From: Amazonocrinis nigriterrae CENA67 | Lineage (GTDB): Bacteria; Cyanobacteriota; Cyanobacteriia; Cyanobacteriales; Nostocaceae | Assembly (NCBI RefSeq): GCF_016056305.1 | Contig: NZ_JAECZC010000035.1 | Location: 1 to 57,756, forward strand | DNA: 57,756 nt | Direction of reading: 5' to 3' | Program-made: the position numbers and the translations under genes | The notes under the pieces: generated by a model | Told to the model about the DNA's origin: nothing | Database searches by the model: none | Seen by the model: the letters and a program-made list of their open reading frames with translations, nothing else | Part shown: one piece after another, positions 55,168 to 57,756 of the stretch | Position numbering within the stretch: position 1 is the stretch's first letter | How the letters are laid out: each line of letters begins with the position of its first letter

Positions 55168-55222
55168 CTGTCATTTGTCAGTTGTCATTTGTCAGTTGTC
55201 ATTAGTTATTCTCCCCTGCTCC
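55168..55222. repeat. GTCATTT/GTCAGTT heptamers upstream of the recombinase homologue
   Basis: CTGTCATTTGTCAGTTGTCA and further units, the same repeat as upstream of murQ. It directly precedes the start codon. Confidence 0.8.
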
Positions 55223-55230
55223 CATCTCCC

Positions 55231-55590
55231 TCACTGCTGACCAAGCTCAATAATATTCCCATCCGGATCTTGAGTGAAGAGGGCGGGACGACCGGAGGCG
55301 CTGGCTTGAATGGGATAATTTAAATTGAGTAACTCCTGTTTAGCAGTATCTAAGTCTGTAACTGAAAAAGCAATGTGGGGGTTACGTCCCCATTTTTCGT
55401 TGGGGTTGTCAGTGGGAGTCGTTGATGCAACTATCAAGTGGATTTGGTGGTCGCCGACTTGATACCATGCACCAGGGTAATTTAGGAAACGGTCTATTTT
55501 GGATAATCCCAAAACTGTGCCATAAAAGTGTTCGGAACGTTCCAAGTCAGTCACGAGAATAGCTGTATGGAGACTTTGAGTTATCTGCAT
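55231..55590 (-). CDS. VOC family (glyoxalase/dioxygenase-type) protein
   Basis: 119 residues with the paired beta-alpha-beta-beta-beta fold: TILVTDLERSEHFYGTVLGL, VGDHQIHLIV, HIAFSVTDLDTAKQELLN, then ALFTQDPDGNIIELGQ. Candidate metal ligands: H53-region (QIHLIV), H72-region (HIAF) and the final Glu (IIELG). The exact activity (glyoxalase, dioxygenase, drug binding) cannot be told. A likely cytoplasmic small enzyme, probably in its own unit between the recombinase homologue and the PEP-CTERM gene. Confidence 0.82.
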   Translation of the reverse strand: MQITQSLHTAILVTDLERSEHFYGTVLGLSKIDRFLNYPGAWYQVGDHQIHLIVASTTPTDNPNEKWGRNPHIAFSVTDLDTAKQELLNLNYPIQASASGRPALFTQDPDGNIIELGQQ

Positions 55591-55670
55591 TGGCGTCAGA
55601 TGCGATCGCGTTTATTTAGATTTTGACCTATTGGAATCACTTTCTACTAAATCAACGCCCAAAATATAAA

Positions 55671-55702
55671 ACTGCTGTGTCTGGGGTCGTTAACACAGCA
55701 GT
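55671..55702 (-). terminator. Terminator of the PEP-CTERM gene
   Basis: ACTGCTGTGT pairs with ACACAGCAGT (10-bp perfect arms, 12-base loop). On the minus strand it is followed by TTTATATTTT, fitting a Rho-independent terminator 25 bases past the PEP-CTERM stop. Confidence 0.75.
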
Positions 55703-55726
55703 ATTCAAAGTTGGTTAGCTATAAAT

Positions 55727-56435
55727 TTATGCTTTAGCTATGGTATTTTGTTGCTGTTTGCGCTTGCCCAATGAAGTAGCACCAAAAGCACCTAAAGCCA
55801 GAAGTCCCATAACTGAGGCAGGTTCAGGAACAGACTTTCCGCCGATAGTTAAATTGTCAATTACAATGGAGCCGTTGATGGTCGAGCCTCCACCTATAAG
55901 ACCAACATGAACTCCTTTGATACTTTTCTCAGATATTAAGCCCCAAAATGTTTGACCTGCTAATGAAAAATCTTCGGTACTATCATCCCCGAAGGTAACA
56001 TGAGCAAAGTATTGAGTACCAAAAATAATATCAAAGCCTGCTCCAAAAACCCCAAGTGCATTTCCTACTGTTGTTTGGGTAAAATCTAACAAGAAAGAAC
56101 CATTACAACCAGCACAGTATGCGTGGTTTCCTGATTGTGGGCTGTATATAATATTATACCCATTCAACCCAAAGGGTGGTCTGACCAACCACACTGCTCA
56201 TAGAAGTATTAGTGTGGATGTCGATATTGGCGCCGTCAACTATGTCACCTTTCAAATAGTTAGGGTTTTCGTAATCATCAACGATGAAGGTATTCAAGTC
56301 ATTCTGAAATGCTGTCCGATTATTAAAAAGAGTGGATGCTTGTGCTTGCTGTCCTCCTATAGCTATTCCTAGAGTGATCAATGATACGCCCAAGCTGATA
56401 AATGATAGTTTTTGTGTCATTGTTGAAATAGTCAC
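55727..56435 (-). pseudogene. PEP-CTERM exported protein with an apparent single-base frameshift
   Basis: Two overlapping frames form one gene. The 5' frame (56435 onwards) has a signal peptide (LSFISLGVSLITLGIAIGGQ, then QAQAS) and reads to VVGQTT before running into a stop. The 3' frame resumes with FGLNGYNIIYSPQSGNHAYC and ends in the sorting signal VPEPASVMGLLALGAFGATS plus a basic tail (KRKQQQ). Removing one base of the run at 56174-56176 joins them into about 236 residues. Encodes an extracellular or envelope protein with a PEP-CTERM anchor in its intact form. Could be a real mutation or a sequencing error. Confidence 0.75.
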
Positions 56436-57459
56436 GAAACTCTTTTTTCCAAAAATGTGCTGTTAATGTTGTCAAGATTCCTAAGTGCTTAAAGATATCG
56501 GTTACAAAATTGCCAATACAGCTTTTTGTTACAGCTATAGCTCAGACCATAGCTGCGATCGCAGATATCATTAATCCTGAAAATGGCTTAGGCGTTTAGT
56601 TACATTCTTTTTGTACTTGTGGGCTAGATTTTTAACTATGCTTTTCTAGCTCCTGTGTTTATTTACATTAATAGTTAATTTACTAAATTGCTATAGTTAA
56701 TACACCAGTTTGCAGAAAATTTATGTTATTGACAGCTTAAATAAAAGCTTTAAATATTTAGAATTTACGCGCTATACAAATGAGCCATAATGTGTGTTAC
56801 GGTATTTGGTTGTTTCAAGCGCTTTGCATAACCCTGATTTATTTGCATATTTGCGTAGGCGTAGCCCGTCATAGACATCGCTGGGTGCTAAAAATGGCTG
56901 AAATAATCAAATTATGTATAGTACTTATGTACGATGCGTAAGTCCTAATATTAATGGATGTACTTGGTAGTTAAAGTAATTCTTTGAAGTTTTGTTAAAG
57001 TTTTTGTAAATAAGCTATTTTATCGAAACCTACTTAAACATATTTACTTAAGTACTGTGTAAATATTTATTTTAAATTGAATTAATATGCAACTATAATA
57101 TCCAAAATTACAAAATTAACAGTATATTAAATTCAAGACGAGAAATCATTGCGATACTATTTTATTGTTAGAATTAATAATTTTACTCAGACAAAATTTA
57201 GCAGCAAGAGTAATTTACAAGAAGGAAATTAGCTATTAAATTTATAGTAATTAATAATTTTTGTGATACAGACTAAACTAATATAAGTGGAGTATTTGTC
57301 TAGTTAAACAAAAAAATCTGTATTTTACCAAATTGAAAATTACTAAAATTTCTGCACAAAATACATTTCCAAATCTCGCTAATTTCTCTAAAATAAAAGT
57401 AGGTACAACTGGTGTCAGTTGACCTGCTTGATTCTCATATCTTTACCGAGCAGTTACTT
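56436..57459. other. 1-kb AT-rich region with no gene seen
   Basis: Contains the promoter side of the PEP-CTERM gene, a HIP1 octamer, a small repeat patch (GCGTAGGCGTAGCCCGTCAT near 56854) and GATGCGTAAGTCCTA near 56934. No ORF with coding character. The last 300 bases carry the upstream region of the SirB1-like gene. Confidence 0.5.
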
Positions 57460-57756
57460 ATGAATTTCTCGTCAGCGCGACAATATTTTTATCAGGAGAT
57501 TCATCAGCCTGACGAGCGTATTAACTTAGCAAAGGCGGCTTTATACATTGCACAGGAAGAATATCCTGACCTTGACCCAGAAGAATACCTTAATGCTCTT
57601 GACACAATGGCAGGTGAAGTTCAAGAACGCTTGCCTGACTCACGGTATCCCTTACGCTTGATTAAAAGTCTAAACCAGTATTTTTATGATGACTTGGGAT
57701 TTACTGGAAATAAAACAGACTACTACGACCCCCGCAATAGTTTTTTAAATGATGTG
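57460..57756 (+). CDS. SirB1-family (transglutaminase-like) protein, 5' part
   Basis: The frame from the ATG at 57460 stays open to the window end (99 codons): MNFSSARQYFYQEIHQPDER, the INLAKAALYIAQEEYPDLDP segment, then FYDDLGFTGNKTDYYDPRNS. The pattern fits the SirB1/transglutaminase-like family with a downstream TPR part (not in the window). Function unproven. Partial at the right edge. Confidence 0.75.
   Translation, partial: MNFSSARQYFYQEIHQPDERINLAKAALYIAQEEYPDLDPEEYLNALDTMAGEVQERLPDSRYPLRLIKSLNQYFYDDLGFTGNKTDYYDPRNSFLNDV

Overview
The window looks like a chromosomal segment of a filamentous, probably heterocyst-forming cyanobacterium (Nostocales). The reasons are very frequent GCGATCGC (HIP1) octamers, many short tandemly repeated heptamers to nonamers between genes (GGGAATT, GTCAGTT, ATTCGTA, CTCCCTCAT, AACTCCT), a DevBCA-type exporter, a polyketide/PUFA-synthase-like locus of the heterocyst-glycolipid class, and cyanobacterial families such as DUF3110, an ethylene-receptor-type histidine kinase and a PEP-CTERM protein. 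No rRNA, tRNA, CRISPR array or intact transposon was found.

Layout. 1-9.7 kb (mostly minus strand): a BMP-family nucleoside-type ABC importer (ATPase plus lipoprotein, permeases off the left edge), a small membrane protein, a 33-codon single-helix peptide missed by normal ORF cut-offs, a coupled OmpR-type two-component system, a NYN-domain protein, MurQ and a DUF3110 protein. 10.4-13.7 kb: a Rieske oxygenase (minus) and an RtcB RNA ligase (plus) followed by three hairpins. 14.1-15.9 kb: eight related small-RNA-like units on the minus strand, each about 100 nt, each with a conserved 5' box and ending in its own hairpin plus U-tract. This is the most unusual non-coding structure here. 16.1-19.6 kb: a REC-PAS-histidine kinase and an ethylene-receptor-type kinase whose natural N-terminus is cut off by an apparent frameshift in a 9-T run.

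21-38 kb: a minus-strand cluster built like a PUFA or heterocyst-glycolipid synthase. It holds a 2.4-kilo-residue KS-AT-ACP-ACP-KR-DH protein, a PfaB-like KS-AT protein with a degenerate KS, a PfaD-like enoyl reductase, a broken diiron-oxygenase-like gene, a [2Fe-2S] ferredoxin, a free ACP, a 628-residue protein of unknown fold with an N-terminal TubC-type docking domain, and an SDR/epimerase. Intergenic-type repeats have entered the large synthase gene in frame. 39.7-43.6 kb (plus strand): a small DNA-binding-like protein, then devB-devC-devA, the type of exporter that deposits heterocyst glycolipids. A plausible reading is that the synthase makes a long-chain acyl or polyketide lipid and the exporter moves it to the envelope. 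The product is unknown, and no glycosyltransferase, thioesterase, PPTase or TolC partner lies in the window.

44-57.7 kb: housekeeping and accessory genes: two small proteins, NagB, an exported adenosine-deaminase-family enzyme, a glycine/sarcosine-oxidase-type flavoprotein, a DUF99 protein, MsrA, a Ser/Thr kinase, a CrtISO-like flavoprotein, a serine recombinase homologue without recognisable catalytic residues, a VOC protein, a frameshifted PEP-CTERM gene and the start of a SirB1-family gene. Positions and start choices were read by eye. Family names rest on motif recognition, not on searches.
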